Of a stretch of 64,000 nucleotides of DNA, positions 9,952-21,689 are shown piece after piece. The notes beneath the pieces were generated by a model that had not been told where the DNA came from, ran no database searches, and worked only from the letters and a program-made list of their open reading frames with translations. Source of the stretch: Marsupella aquatica (lineage: Eukaryota > Marchantiophyta); contig OZ316893.1 of the NCBI GenBank assembly GCA_973895155.1, positions 8,866,001-8,930,000 of the forward strand, written 5' to 3'. Each line of letters begins with the position of its first letter. Position 1 is the stretch's first letter. The position numbers were made by a program, and so were the translations under genes.

Positions 9952-11912
9952 ATGACGAAATAGAATTTGGATTCTGATGATGATGAAAAAGTTCCAAAAG
10001 ACAAATATGCTCATTTATACATGCAAGACGCTCAAGATGCTTATTACGATCATTTTGATCATGATATTCATGGAAACTCGCTATCTCCAACAAAAGGGTT
10101 GGAAGATGAGTCCGAACCCAATGCTTGTGACATTGGTACGGCGACAAAAACACCTTGCCAAATTCAACTAAGTTGGAGGATGAAAGTGGCAATTTGGAGT
10201 GGAACATCTCAACAGAAAACGTGAAACCTCCTCATCATGAATGGCCGATCAACGCCAAAGAATTGGAGATTTTGATGCCCAAAGCAGAGTTTGGCAAATT
10301 TGTGAAAAAGCTGTTTGACGATCCAGAAATGTGGACAACAAAATCTTGGTTACAGGACAAATTTACCATGTCCAGGCTAACACATCGAGATGCTGCCACA
10401 CATTGGCAACAAAGATTTTGGGAATATGCTCCAAATAAGGCAAACGGGAAAGTTAGTTCTGTTTATCCTCCTTTTGTTCGATGTTTGATTGCCGAGTTCA
10501 TTCTAAAATGGAAGATGGATTACCGTTGGGAAAACAACGATGGCAAGGTGACCCATTCCGTGCATAAATCAGTGCATGCTATTGCAGCAAACAGAGGAAA
10601 AAGTGCAAAGAAGGATGTTCCAACCATGACCTCTAACAAGGGGTCCAAAAGAAAAATGGATGAGGCGCAAAAGGTGAATACACAACCAAAGGAGAAAACA
10701 ACATTTATCTCGCAATTCCTTGTGAAGCCAGCAACCACACCAAGCAATGTGGAGTCTACCAACAACAAAAGACCAAACATATCAGGGATTGGAAGCAGAA
10801 CTCCACCTGTAATCAATATCAAACCTCCTAACAAGGAGAGGCTCAGCATGCAACATATATGCAAGAGCTTGGGAGCAGAGATTGGTGATTTGCTTGAGAA
10901 GAATCTTTGCACAAAGTATGTTGTCGAGCTTTGTGATTCTGGCAGCATGGAAAGATACAAGGCAAAACTACAAGAAGCCGATTTGAAGATACGATCACTA
11001 GAGAAGAGGCCCATGGAATCGGGGACCAATTCAGAGATGATGTACTACAAGGCTCAATTATTTGACCAGATGGAGAAAATCCAGAAGTTGACTGAACAAC
11101 TTGCCAACAAAGAAGGTCAAGCTAATCAAGTGCTAGAACTTGAAAAGAAGAACAAAATCATCAAAGATCTTCAAAATCAGCTTGCATCTCAACAACTCAT
11201 CATTACAAATTTGCACGAGGAGATAACCAATGTCAACAATGGTGATTTGGGATGTGAGTCAAAAAAAGAAACATCATCTGATTTTGTTCAAATGCAGATC
11301 ATTGATCCTACAGGACACAATACCCTATTTCCTGATGTGGAGGCTAGTGCAGAAGGCATTGAGAAATATTTTGACAAATGGAAGAAGGATGAAACTATGG
11401 CACCATTTGTTCGTGAAAAAGATGACAAGTGTACTTGGTGCCTCTATCCTTGGGGCCCAGAATCTGTTTCAATGTTGGGAACTTGCGGACATATATGGCA
11501 TCATGCTTGTTTGTTCAAATGGTTGAAGAAGAGCAGAAAATGTTGGTGTCGCACACCATATTATGAACATGAATATCAATAACGAGGATTGTTGGACCAG
11601 ATGCCATCAATGGAGACACAACAAGACACTGAAGAGACACAAGAGGGTGTAGTGATGACGCAAATAGATTCCACTCCCATTGAACACTTCACAATCAATG
11701 AGTATAATTTGTTAGATGGCGAATTTGATAGATTGCTCCTTAGTGGTCGATTCAATGAATGGAAAGAATATGCTGCAGCCAACCAGCCATCAATAGACGA
11801 GCAAAATATGCAACGATCTATTCATCGTCATCAACGACGTCAACAACAGGCAGAAGTGAAAGCAGAAGTTCTTGACATCAACGGAAAAAAATATGAATAC
11901 AATAGTCTCTAG
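9952..11912 (+). pseudogene. Coiled-coil RING-finger cargo gene, broken
   Basis: An ATG at 9952 is followed by TAG at 9961 and an acidic frame (SDDDEK...) to about 10130. A frameshift leads to the long frame 10155-11582, and after TAA at 11580-11582 the same frame stays open to 11912. The central part has basic and low-complexity segments; residues about 270-360 of the long frame are heptad-rich coiled coil. The end of the long frame carries a RING-H2-like cluster: CTWC, a spacer of 13, CGHIWHHAC, then CWC. The final pair is C-x-C rather than C-x2-C, which is unusual. The family suggests a ubiquitin E3 ligase. It is downstream of and parallel to the kinase-like gene inside the outer transposon. 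No host orthologue is recognised. Confidence 0.65.
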
Positions 11913-12303
11913 ATTTTGATGGAGTTACTATTAGAGACTTCTTTTTTCTTAGCACCTGGAAAATCATTTTGGACAATTATTTTCAAGTGTAACTGGTAAA
12001 GAAATATTGCAGTGGCATAATATATGACTTACCATGGAGTCACATTTTGGTCGAGCTCGTGTGTGGTGTTTGTGGATTTACATTACAGATTATTTAACCA
12101 TTTTGTAGTATAAGTACCGTCAAAAATACCTCAAATCCCATGGGGAATAAAGTTTAGACTAGGCACAAGGTACATTATTTTGCAAATTGTGACACTTATA
12201 AAACTCAATAACTTATATTCATGGCCAAAAAATATATGACATTCATTATTATTGTCAGTAAAGACAATACAATAGTAACAAAGCATGCTAAACATAACAT
12301 TTC
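11913..12303. other. Spacer between convergent cargo genes
   Basis: AT-rich non-coding DNA between the 3' ends of the plus-strand RING gene and the minus-strand transposase. Polyadenylation signals would be expected here, but none is certain. Confidence 0.45.
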
Positions 12304-13362
12304 TCAAGGCTGTGAAAGAAAATTCCTAGTGTTTTTGTTGTGATTTCGTTGCAAAGCTTGATTCCACTCTTCCTCTGCAGCCCATGCAATTGGGTCGCGA
12401 TTTTCCAGATGGACATTCCTCTGAGCTTGTTGAAATGATGATGTTCCTTGAAATTCACGATCAATAGGATTGTTGGATGTATATGGATTAGTCATGGTCT
12501 GACCTCCATACTCATTGAAGATTGTAGTAGCTTCTTCCCATGGTGCACGTGTGTTGTTCAAAGATGTACTTTGAACATTATATGGTTGTTGAAAAGTAGC
12601 TGATCTGCTTCCCTCATAATGATGCCCTTATGTGCTAGTGTGTTGTTGAACAAAGTATGAGCTACTTGGGTCGACATCATTATGGACGTTTAATGATGGA
12701 TAAGCCCAAGATGCGTTTGGTTGGAAAGGTGTTGCAAAATCTGAATACAACGATGCATGATCTTCATCTTCAATCTGCGACTCGTCAATTGTAGGATACA
12801 TCTCGAAATTCATTTCATTCTCCCAATCACCTGCATCACTTACATCTGTACATATCTGGTGGAAGACGAGTTAAGAAGTCACCATCTTTATGTAATGATA
12901 ATCCTTCCAAGGCTTCATCCGCATCATCAATTGCATCAAAATCTTCGATATCTTGTTGACCAAGGGCGGTATACGTTGCGTCACACCCTTCATTCTGAGT
13001 CTGCTCAGTGGATAATGGCCTGACACCGTCATTTGTTGCTCTTCTTTCATCATAACGTTGATATATAAACGTATGGGGATTTCTTACTTTTGTAAGCCCT
13101 TTCTCCACTCTCATGTTTGTGAATACAAACACTAAATCCTTTGCTCGATCATTTGTCAATCTGTTGCGACTTGCAGAATGAATAAATACATAAGAACTCC
13201 AGTTTCTTTCACACGCAGATGCGCACATTTTTTGGTGACAGATTTTTCTAGCCAAAACTCTTAAATCTAGATAATCAGCACCGTATGAATGCCACCACTC
13301 TCTTGGACTTACTTGACCTATATTAGATTGGGCTCCTCTCATGGTTACTGTTGTGTTTGGTA
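12304..13362 (-). pseudogene. hAT transposase, C-terminal part
   Basis: Read on minus from the inner transposon boundary, the frame runs 13342-12836 and contains the hAT dimerisation signature: WWHSYGADYLDLRVLA, then CASACERNWSSYVFIHS and NRLTNDRAKDLVFV. A frameshift near 12836 joins to a second frame (12813-12628 and 12561-12304) rich in Asn, Gln and acidic residues, interrupted by TAA just below 12628 and ending at 12304. It is the continuation of the N-terminal part at 23079-24950. The two were one gene before the 9.7-kb insertion. Confidence 0.88.
13355..13362. repeat. Target-site duplication, left copy
   Basis: GTTTGGTA directly abuts the left inverted repeat of the inner transposon and is identical to 23079-23086. 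Confidence 0.93.
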
Positions 13363-13377
13363 CTCGGGGGTCTCACT
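13363..13377 (+). repeat. Left terminal inverted repeat, inner transposon
   Basis: CTCGGGGGTCTCACT is the exact reverse complement of 23064-23078. Confidence 0.95.
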
Positions 13378-13824
13378 ATATGGAGGACCCCCCCATCACC
13401 TGCGACGTTTTCATGCCTAGACCCCCATACTTATTAAGTTGAAATTTTTTTTTCCTCCCTCTTTCTTTCTTCTAAGAGTCTAAAATCCAAATTGTATTGC
13501 CCCTATAATTTGTGAAGTAAAGTGTCACATATCAATATAAAATGCCTAGAAAGAAAAGATAAGTCTATGTCAGTACCTTGTGAAGTCGTATGTCAGACAT
13601 GGCACGCCCTGCAACAGTTCTTGCACCTTTGTCGACCTTAAACTTTGATCATTTCAATGCATCATTTATATTGTGTACCTAAAAGGTCATCCCAATATAA
13701 ACCTTACGTGCATAAGTGGGATGGCCTTTAAGGTCACAACATAAATAATCCATTCCACCCATTGATCACCAATCCCATGCTCCATCCATACTCCATTTAA
13801 AACTTATGTTGAGAGATGTAACAT

Positions 13825-13883
13825 GTGACGGAGGGGAATTGAACCCCTAATTGAGAAAGGATCTCAAGTTGCCAATCCGTCAC
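13825..13883 (-). other. D-armless tRNA-like structure
   Basis: On minus, 59 nt can fold into a 7-bp acceptor-like stem (GTGACGG/CCGTCAC), a 9-nt linker where a D arm would be, a 5-bp anticodon-like stem (TTGAG/CTCAA) with the 7-nt loop ATCCTTT (U33 position followed by CCT), a 2-nt variable region, and a 5-bp T stem (AGGGG/CCCCT) with loop TTCAATT. The T region matches a Pol III B box (GGTTCAATTCC). There is no A box. It is probably a tRNA-derived relic or structural mimic, not a working cytosolic tRNA. Confidence 0.4.
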
Positions 13884-13920
13884 CCCCTATCCTATCCCAC
13901 TACACCCACTAATATTAACA

Positions 13921-14000
13921 AAATAAAACATATATACAGACTCTCAAAAACTAAACAACAAAATAAAACATATATACAGACTCTCAAAAACTAAACAGTA
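13921..14000. repeat. Tandem 40-bp duplication
   Basis: Two near-identical 40-bp units (AAATAAAACATATATACAGA...) lie immediately downstream of the transposase stop codon. Confidence 0.85.
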
Positions 14001-14009
14001 ACATGATAT

Positions 14010-17000
14010 TCATACCATTGTTTGAAGATACTGATCCAAAGCACGTCTATCTATTGGATCCAACACATAGATACGATCCATAACCCCTTCTTTCATGGTT
14101 AAACTAACACTAGCAATGACCATTTCAATATCCATCCATTTCAAATCAGTGGTATCATATCTGAATTCACTTTTGCTCTTACCAATAGGACTATACCAAT
14201 TTAACAACAGTTCACAAATGTTACCTGATTGCCCTGCAAGTGGAGTTGGCCTATCCATCAAATCAATTGGTGACCGACAATTGCCCCACCTACTGCCATA
14301 CTTCTGTCTCATTTGGACAATCCGACCCAACCAAAAATATTTCTTACCTGCTGAGATTGCCTCCACCACAACCTTATTCTTTCCTCCCTTTCTTTTTCCA
14401 GATCTAGTACTTGGAGCAGGACTATCATCAGACTCAAATGCAATTGCACAATCAGTGCCAACATCAACAAAACATGAGTTAGGATTGACTTCTTGCACTT
14501 TTCTCTTGCCAGTACTATAGTATAGCACTTGTTTCACCCTTGTCAGCCTATCTTTTGACAAATGCGGATTTCCTACCAACTGGCTTACCAGAGTGGATTT
14601 GTAAATCACCTTGCCTTCATAAGTAACAGTAGGCACTACCTTGGTACGATTCTGTACATTAGTTACAGCATGGACAACTGATCCAAACACATGCCGAACT
14701 TCATGACCTAATGTCTCAAGCTCATCTGAGGGGTCTACATCAAACTGTATATCATCTCTGTGTACATCATCTGAATGCATCTCAGGAACAACAATGGGAT
14801 CTGGTTCTGTTAACCATGCATCTATTCTATTCAGATCATCCTCAGGATCTTCCAATTCATGAAAATCTCCAGTTGGGCGAGGACCTATGTCTGGTGGTTG
14901 GTGCTCTACTTGCTCCTCAGAATCATTGCAAACAATTGCTTCCTTCAGAACCACCTCTAGTGGCCAGGTCTCACTTTCCACAACCCAAGGACATGTCCAC
15001 CATCTCTTTCTAGCTGCTGGTAAGGAACTTCGTGGAGACATCTGCAATTGATGCATAAGATCCTTAGCAGCAACAAAACCTTCTTTAAGGGCTGCAACCA
15101 CTAATTCATTAGTCTCAATGAGAGAATAGTCAAGTAGATTTGGTGCTTCCTCCCCTTCCCCTATAGGATGAATCTTCCCCCATACATGATCTTGTTTCTT
15201 ATGTGAACGACCTATCTTCAAGCCTTCTGGTCCATATTCTAGGGCAGCAAGCCGGTTCAGTCCAACAGCACTATCCAATAGAGAGCCAAAATCATAATTC
15301 CGCTCATGGCCACTCATGCCTCCTACCTTGCTGAAGAAAATCTCACAACAATCTGAACCTAGCAAGTGGAAGGGAACACCTAGATGTGGGAACTTATCTC
15401 GAAAGGCACAAATTAATAGCACAATGAAATGACATGACATGTTAACATCATGAAAAGCCTGAATAGACATCATGTCTTTCTCAGTGTGTGCTGCAAAGTT
15501 CCCACCCACTGAATGGTCACCAAACCTCAACCACAATCTCCACAAACGTAGAAAGAATGAAACCTTGGATGCTAACACAATACGGGACCTCAAATCATGA
15601 ACTGGAGAAAAGAAAATATCTAAGTAATCTGCACAAATCTCCAAGTACAACTGAGTTCCTAAACTTCGTTCATGTTGTACATCTCTCCTCTCATACATAT
15701 CTTTCAGACATTGCTGCACTCTTCTTGCTGCTATTCGTTGTGGACCTGCCCAATTCTGCCGGTCAGTCCTATTCACATCATCCCAAGCCATGCCATGTTC
15801 ATGAATTGGATAATGATTGTAGACATTAGCTACATAAGATAAAGATGCATGTTGATCTCCTAGCACCAGTAAAGAAGACACTCTGTCTAAGGGGTTTATC
15901 ATCTTTTTCCCATTATGAGGTTGGTCTTGGTCACCAAAGCCATACAAATCTCCATTTGGTAGAATTGAAACAGAGTATGTCCACCCTTCCCACCCAACTC
16001 CGTACCTTGGGTATGATCCATTCTGCCCTCTGTAATCTTCCAGCATCAGCTTTCGGCGACGTGCATCACCATCACTAGCATGTCCAAGCAAAGGGCCTAC
16101 CATAGCTCTACAATATTCATCCCAAAAAGCCTTTAACTGGACCCAATGCTCTCGTACCCAAGAAGCTGTGAACTTATTACAAGTTGGAAGTGCACACACA
16201 GCCAATTTAGGTAAGGACTCATGCAGAGGATTCACAATCACAACTCGGGCATACATGCACTTGGGGCATTGTTCAAATGTACTTACAATTTTATCATACC
16301 CCTCATCACCTTCACCAACTAGAATTTCCAAACCATAGGAGCATACATGCTGCTCTGAAGGTCCACAGAAACCAATGAGAGTATCATACTTTGCCTCCCA
16401 CCTGAAACACAGACATGCAATTTTTCAATATCACAGCAATTCCAGCCAAGTGCTACTTGTAAAGTCATTAAAAAAACAATTGGAAAAATGTCCAGTTCCA
16501 ATTACCTAGGGCGTTCTTTGATCCTTGTTTCATCCTCAGCAAAGATAACAGGCACATCCCCCTCAATGCCCAATGAGTGCTTTGCAGCAGACAACACTCT
16601 AGCAATCTCCTGAAAGGTTTCCTTCCGTAACCCGGTTTGAAAAGGTGTGAGTTTTGCTCTATCACGTTTTAGGGTCACAAGGCTAGGGGCTGTCAAGTTT
16701 CGTGCAAAACAATGAGCAACTTGACGGCCCCCAAATTGGAACATAGCCTGAGCAATAGCTCGAGTCCTATTACTGTAACGATTACCTTTTGGCTTCCTGC
16801 CTAAATTGCGAGCTACATCCTTCAAGAAATCCCACAAACCCTCCTTACCACCAAATGCACCATTCCTGTGTCCATTCAAAATACTCCTAAGAAACAATCT
16901 CAAATCCTTCCTGTCTGCTGCAACTCCTAACAACTCCTCTAGTTTTCGTTTCCTGGTGCTCAAGGCACATACTTTCTGAGCCTGCAAAGCTAACAACCAA

Positions 17001-18586
17001 CGCTCTTTTCGTCGCACAGAGTTCAGGTTGTGCACTTGATCTCTTAACTCTGTGTTGGTCAAATAATCCAAACGTATACCACCAGCAGTGGTTCGGCTCC
17101 CTCTGTGGACTACTGCTTCCGCTTCCCTGTGCACCCGTCCACGAAAATCATCTTCTAGTGTTATAGAATCACATTCACTACAAGTTAGATTTTCAAATCC
17201 TCCTCCATTCTGTGATAACCTCAAGCAATCCTTGTGTCTAAAACAGCCTGCTATACTCACAACACTCTCTCTACTTGGATGGAAAACATCCAAGCAACAA
17301 CTTGGCTCACAATGCCATGTAATTCCCCCAGACTGATCATCTAAAATGCCAGAAATATCATAAGATATACCCTTCCATAACAGTCGAGGCACACCTCTCT
17401 CTACCCATAATCCCCAGCAAAGCAAACTCAGACCAAGATCAACAGATTCACACACACCTGAACCTGAACCTGAACTGCTGCCTGTCCGGGACCCATCATC
17501 TTTAAAGAACTTCAAAATCCCGCTCTGACCAGGATGTAGGTCCCTAGAATCAGTCCTCTTTGGCCTGCCCCTCTTCCCAGACCTCAAGGCAAGCATTTTT
17601 GTGTCATGCCTAGTCTCCAATGCATCCAAGTGATCTCGACTCACTAAGTGTGTCCTCAAATTGGGCTCCAAGGTAAGCTTCTTGGGGCACAAGTCAGTGT
17701 GAAGCATTCCACAGACAGTACATCGAACCTTAAACAGGAAAGACCTGTTTACATACTCAGGAGTACTGGGATCAGGAACAATAGAGAATAGTTTGCCATC
17801 ATCCCCAAGCTCAGCATTCAATCGTTGAACTATCTCAACACCTACTTTGATGGCGTCTGCATGATCATATTCTGGCTTCTCAGAGATGTCTGCTACCTGA
17901 ACCAAAGTAGAAGGAATGCCCCTTCTCCGACAATAGTTATCCTTGTGCTTATTGAAGACCAAGTGTTTGGTCTTAAAATTACTAAAGCAATTGGAGATGG
18001 ATTTAGGGTTCTGAGAGTTGTCTGCATTGCCATAAGTTTCCCTACATTCAAGACACTCCAGATGCCCTCGAACATCTGTCCCCTCATCCCAGGTACGAAT
18101 TCTCCAATTGTGATCACCATAACCCTTCTTATGTACCCATTTCTCTAACCTCATCCACTCATCTTTCCATAGCTTTGATGGGACATCTCCCATCAATTGT
18201 GACTCAAAAGAAGCCCTTACAGGGGAGGGTGCTAGTGCCGTTGGCCCCAGTTGTGGTGTCCCAGTATTTGGACCCAATGATGCAGGAGTGCAAGGATGAC
18301 AGGGTACTGGTGGGATCCTCCCACCATCTCCAAGTTCTTGTTGTACAACAATAACTCTTCCATCCAGCTCAGACAGATCAATTAATTTCTCATGTACAAG
18401 TTTCACTCGACCAGGAAGTCTCTCATCCCAAAAATCAAAGTCAAAGTCTAGAGTAGAGGCAATACGAGCCCTAAAATCATGTAGGGTGTGTCCTTCTTTG
18501 AATGACAAAACACAAATTGGTAAATCAGCCTTGTCATCCCCAACTTTGCGTATTAATTTAACAGAGTTGGGTTTAGGGGCTGCCAT
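14010..18586 (-). CDS. DDE-type transposase, 1490 aa, two exons (inner transposon)
   Basis: Exon 1 is 18586-16506 and exon 2 is 16401-14010; the 104-bp intron has a GTAATT donor and a TTTCAG acceptor, and the joined 4473 nt form one open frame. The start is ATG 18586 (MAAPKPNSVK). Residues 1-85 may form a beta-grasp-like domain (weak). Zinc-binding clusters occur at about 178-219 (C-x2-C...C...H...C) and 289-319 (C-x2-C, C, H, H), an AT-hook-like KRGRPKR at about 338, and a further Cys-rich stretch at 426-472. RNase-H-fold catalytic candidates are D685 (FAEDETR), D804 (ASDGDARR) and E1047 (LGSDCCEIFF). Family-like context motifs include GFCG and NPLHESLPKL. It would excise and insert the element using the CTCGGGGGTCTCACT ends. 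There are no internal stops, in contrast to the outer element's genes. The superfamily assignment (KDZ or P-like) is tentative. Confidence 0.85.
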
Positions 18587-19081
18587 TGCAATACAAATCT
18601 AGAACATGCATAGCACCATTGCTTTTGGAGTTGATAACAGAAAGACCTGCACAAATACATTTGAAATACACACAAGGGAAACACATTAGGATCTTCAAGA
18701 GATGCAATGACAACATACACATTCTCATGTAATGTACATAATGTCAGCATACATTTAACAATAGAAGTGCTAATAGGCCAAAACACTTTATAATGCAATC
18801 CATCATACATGCAAATGTATTCAGTGAAAATCATGATATACCGCTAAAGTTGGATAAAATATCTTTGGACAAAATATCCTTTTCGCCTGCTTTTCTAACA
18901 ATTCCCGAAGTTTAGTGCTTCTGCTCATCAAAATGCAGCACTATTAGTGACCTTAATTATGACAAAATGTCAACACTAATAAAATTGGGTACTACCACCC
19001 ATGATGCACCTTAAGTATGTGCCTTGCTCATACCCCACTAAGACGTTGAAACCTAAGTAATAGGTTTGTTCATTATTCAGA
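18587..19081. other. Spacer upstream of transposase
   Basis: About 495 bp between the stop of the PHD gene and the transposase ATG. It must contain the transposase promoter unless the genes are co-transcribed; no clear TATA box is assigned. Confidence 0.4.
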
Positions 19082-19756
19082 TCATTGGAGCCATGAAATG
19101 TGGTCCCTGATTGGAGTCTTGAGGTGTGGATCAATAGGATGACGGGGGCAATAAAACATCTGTCGCTGTTGTCCATGTGCTTCATGGTCCCAGATGTCCC
19201 TATCATGAGCGAACCCTTTGCTTTTGATCATCTGGAGACAATCTGTATGCCAGGCATTTGGACATCGTAGACATTGTACCATGTTCTTGACCATCTGACC
19301 CTCAAGACTCTGATAACATGTCACACATGTATGCAGTGGGCAGGACTTTGCATCAGCTACCAAACACCCAAAGCAATAAAATCGTACACAAAAACGATCA
19401 GAGCATTTTCGCACAATTGTAGGTGACGGTCCCACAGTGCGGCACCCATAACACATGGCCTGGTCCTGGTTACAATTTGGGCAAAACCATGGCTTCCCTC
19501 CATGATGGAGGGGAAGGACTACACAGGGGCAAGAGTCATTAGGGGCTTCATCTCCAACCACATAATGAAATTGCCTGTGACATGGCCCATCACAAATTAC
19601 CAACTTCCCACCATGCTCACAAATTGCACAAACATGAGGGCTAGTTTGTAGAATCTCTTGCTCAGAGAACAACGGAATACGCAATACCTCTTCCAAAGAG
19701 GCTCCTCTGTCAGAGGACTGTGTTGCTTTCTTTATGTTTGAAGTCCTTGTCGGCAT
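19082..19756 (-). CDS. Three-PHD zinc-finger protein, EDM2-like (transposon cargo)
   Basis: The 224-aa single-exon ORF starts at ATG 19756, directly after a splice-acceptor-like GATTGCAG, so a 5' non-coding exon is possible. Three consecutive Cys/His zinc modules fill most of it: residues 43-95 (CAICEHGGKLVICDGPC, then H), 102-131 (CYGC...CSDRFC...CFGC) and 139-205 (CPLHTCVTC...CLRCPNAWHTDC...YCPRH). This order and spacing resemble the PHD/C5HCH reader region of plant EDM2 and NSD-type proteins. In Arabidopsis EDM2 affects heterochromatin marks on transposon-containing genes. No other EDM2 domain is present, so only the reader part appears to have been captured. It lies in the same orientation as the transposase. 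A role in chromatin targeting or countering silencing is inference. Confidence 0.75.
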   Translation of the reverse strand: MPTRTSNIKKATQSSDRGASLEEVLRIPLFSEQEILQTSPHVCAICEHGGKLVICDGPCHRQFHYVVGDEAPNDSCPCVVLPLHHGGKPWFCPNCNQDQAMCYGCRTVGPSPTIVRKCSDRFCVRFYCFGCLVADAKSCPLHTCVTCYQSLEGQMVKNMVQCLRCPNAWHTDCLQMIKSKGFAHDRDIWDHEAHGQQRQMFYCPRHPIDPHLKTPIRDHISWLQ

Positions 19757-20072
19757 GGTTCAACTGCAATCATCACAAAGCACATCACATATGAGGGGGA
19801 CATGATGATAGTGAGCAATCCATAGACAAAGATAAGGTTAATCATAGCACCTGCTCCAATGATCTGCAAACCTCCCTCCCAGATGAAGTCAACTACACAG
19901 TGCAACCTGAACACCCACCAACCAAGACATACATAAATACAATGCCAGCTTGCAAAACTTTGCCACATAATGGGAATGAAAAATATTCTCATATATCATG
20001 GATGGTACAATTGCAGCCTTGCAAACAAAGGCCTAGTCATATATGAACAACGCATCCATGTACTATCAAGGA

Positions 20073-20471
20073 CTACAATGTCAAGCATCCATGGGTTGTA
20101 ACCTTAGCTTGATCTGATATACTATCTGGGGCTACAATATCAAGCTCAGTTGAATGTGGAATACTATCAGGGACTACAATGTCAAGCGTGTCCGGGATGA
20201 CAATCTTGCGTAAAAGACACTCATTTTGAGGCCAAATGGTTGGCCTTATACAAGAGCACTTCCAACGACGTGTGACAACTTTGCCATGCTTTCCCATGTA
20301 TGTCCTAGTAACAAGCCTTCCACGCATTTTCAAGCAGAAGCAATGGAACCATTCAAAATTCCCATCACCAACCCTGCACTTGACACAAGGTTCACACCAG
20401 CAGCATTCATCTGGATGCTGCAGAAGGAGCTTCTCATAATTCGCTTCTAATATAATGCCCAATATAGCCAT
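20073..20471 (-). CDS. Small Cys-rich protein of unknown function
   Basis: The 132-aa ORF starts at ATG 20471. Residues about 22-77 hold a dense cysteine cluster (CCWCEPCVKC, then FHCFC and KCSC) mixed with basic residues, which could bind zinc. The C-terminal third has a short internal repeat (DIVVPDSIP / DIVAPDSIS). No family is recognised. It may be a separate gene or an exon of the PHD gene, as it is parallel and only 0.3 kb upstream. A donor-like AAG|GTTACA near its end does not splice in frame to the PHD ORF. Confidence 0.45.
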   Translation of the reverse strand: MAILGIILEANYEKLLLQHPDECCWCEPCVKCRVGDGNFEWFHCFCLKMRGRLVTRTYMGKHGKVVTRRWKCSCIRPTIWPQNECLLRKIVIPDTLDIVVPDSIPHSTELDIVAPDSISDQAKVTTHGCLTL

Positions 20472-21219
20472 GGCACTATTTTTTTATACTCGGTGAATGG
20501 CCAGACGATTAGACGTGCAATGACAGGCAACTTACAATTCACTAGGTACACTATGTGTTCTAGCAAACTGCTTCACCGCAAGTGTTGGTGCTCACTGCTG
20601 CAAGCGCTGATGACAACCTCTACAATTCCTTTTGCAACCTGTGAACAAAATTGAAACCACCATTCAATTTCTAAGTTTCAAAAACTTCCCATTACATGAA
20701 GACAACCAATTGGCCATGCATGTTACTACAGCAATAAAATAATAACCCAATCGCTCAACAGACCTGAATAGCTAACCTGAATAGGATCAAGTTCAGAATC
20801 CAGAATGGTAATGCCCTTGCCCAGAAGCTTGAGAAACAAAAGAGAATTTAAAATCAAGCACGAGCGTCATCCACGTCTTGACCAGGCCCGCCACCCAGTA
20901 TGGCTGGAGGCTGTGGTCCCCCCTGGCTGAGTAAACACTTAAAGAAGTCTTCTCTTCTAGATGACTTAAAGAAAATTGCAGGAACCAGCCAACGGGACAC
21001 CAAGGCATGTAATAGAGAACCAGATTTGTGCGGGTGTGTGGGGGACGACAGAAGTCAAGTTACATGATTTTTTTCCTGGGGTCCAGCCCATGGATGGAGA
21101 TCATGTAAGGTGGTCAATCATGGCAAGTGCAATCATTGGAGACCTGTACTCGCGGTTACTCTAACGATGCATCCAAAAAACATGTGCGTCAAGTCGTCGA
21201 TGCGGACACAGAAGGAGAG
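20472..21219. other. Possible divergent promoter region, inner transposon
   Basis: It separates the minus-strand gene group from the plus-strand ORF at 21220. The small ORF at 20976-21164 (plus) is unsupported. Promoters for both directions would be expected here, but none is clearly seen. Confidence 0.35.
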
Positions 21220-21531
21220 ATGAGTATGGACAACGTCGAGACAAATGACGACAATACTGAGCTAGTATTCGGCTGGGAAGTTGGAGCTGGATCTCAGCAG
21301 TGGCTCCAAACCTTATCTGCGAGGGCATGGCGAGCTCTGGAGGACAAAATACTCAAAGAGCTTATCGCCATTCACGGAGCTCAGAACAGGAATTTTATAG
21401 CTGAAAAGCTAAACGGGCAGATCAGGTGCTTCCTCGTCTATGACCGCTACCAAATCGACTCTAGGTGTGCCATGCGTGATAGATTTGGGCGTCAAATAGT
21501 AGCAAGCAAGCAAGTACGATCGTCAAAGTAG
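21220..21531 (+). CDS. Unknown ORF in inner transposon
   Basis: The 103-aa ORF uses ATG 21220 (MSMDNVETND); the frame is open upstream to at least 21127 without an ATG, so it may be a downstream exon. It has an acidic N-terminus, a WLQTLSARAWRALEDKI helix-like segment and a basic end. It is the only plus-strand gene candidate in the element. No family recognised. Confidence 0.35.
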   Translation: MSMDNVETNDDNTELVFGWEVGAGSQQWLQTLSARAWRALEDKILKELIAIHGAQNRNFIAEKLNGQIRCFLVYDRYQIDSRCAMRDRFGRQIVASKQVRSSK

Positions 21532-21689
21532 GCAGCGCCTACCTCCCGATTGAGCAACGCAGCAATGCAGCTCCAATCCTGGCACTCCGGTTTGAGATAT
21601 CGCAACACTCCCTGCAGTAGCCACCTCCCGTTTCAGCAAGCTAGCAGCTCCCGTTTTAGAAAGCAGCAATGCAACACTCTCGACACCCA

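Larger units (their letters stand above)
13378..14009. other. Left non-coding arm of inner transposon
   Basis: It lies between the inverted repeat and the transposase stop codon. It begins with TATGGAGG and CATCACCTGC, shared with the MITE at 1097. It includes a tRNA-like fold and a 2 x 40-bp duplication, described separately. No ORF. Confidence 0.6.

Noticed and set aside
14095-18148. Plus-strand ORFs opposite the transposase
   Set aside because: Antisense shadows of the conserved minus-strand coding frame; no domains.
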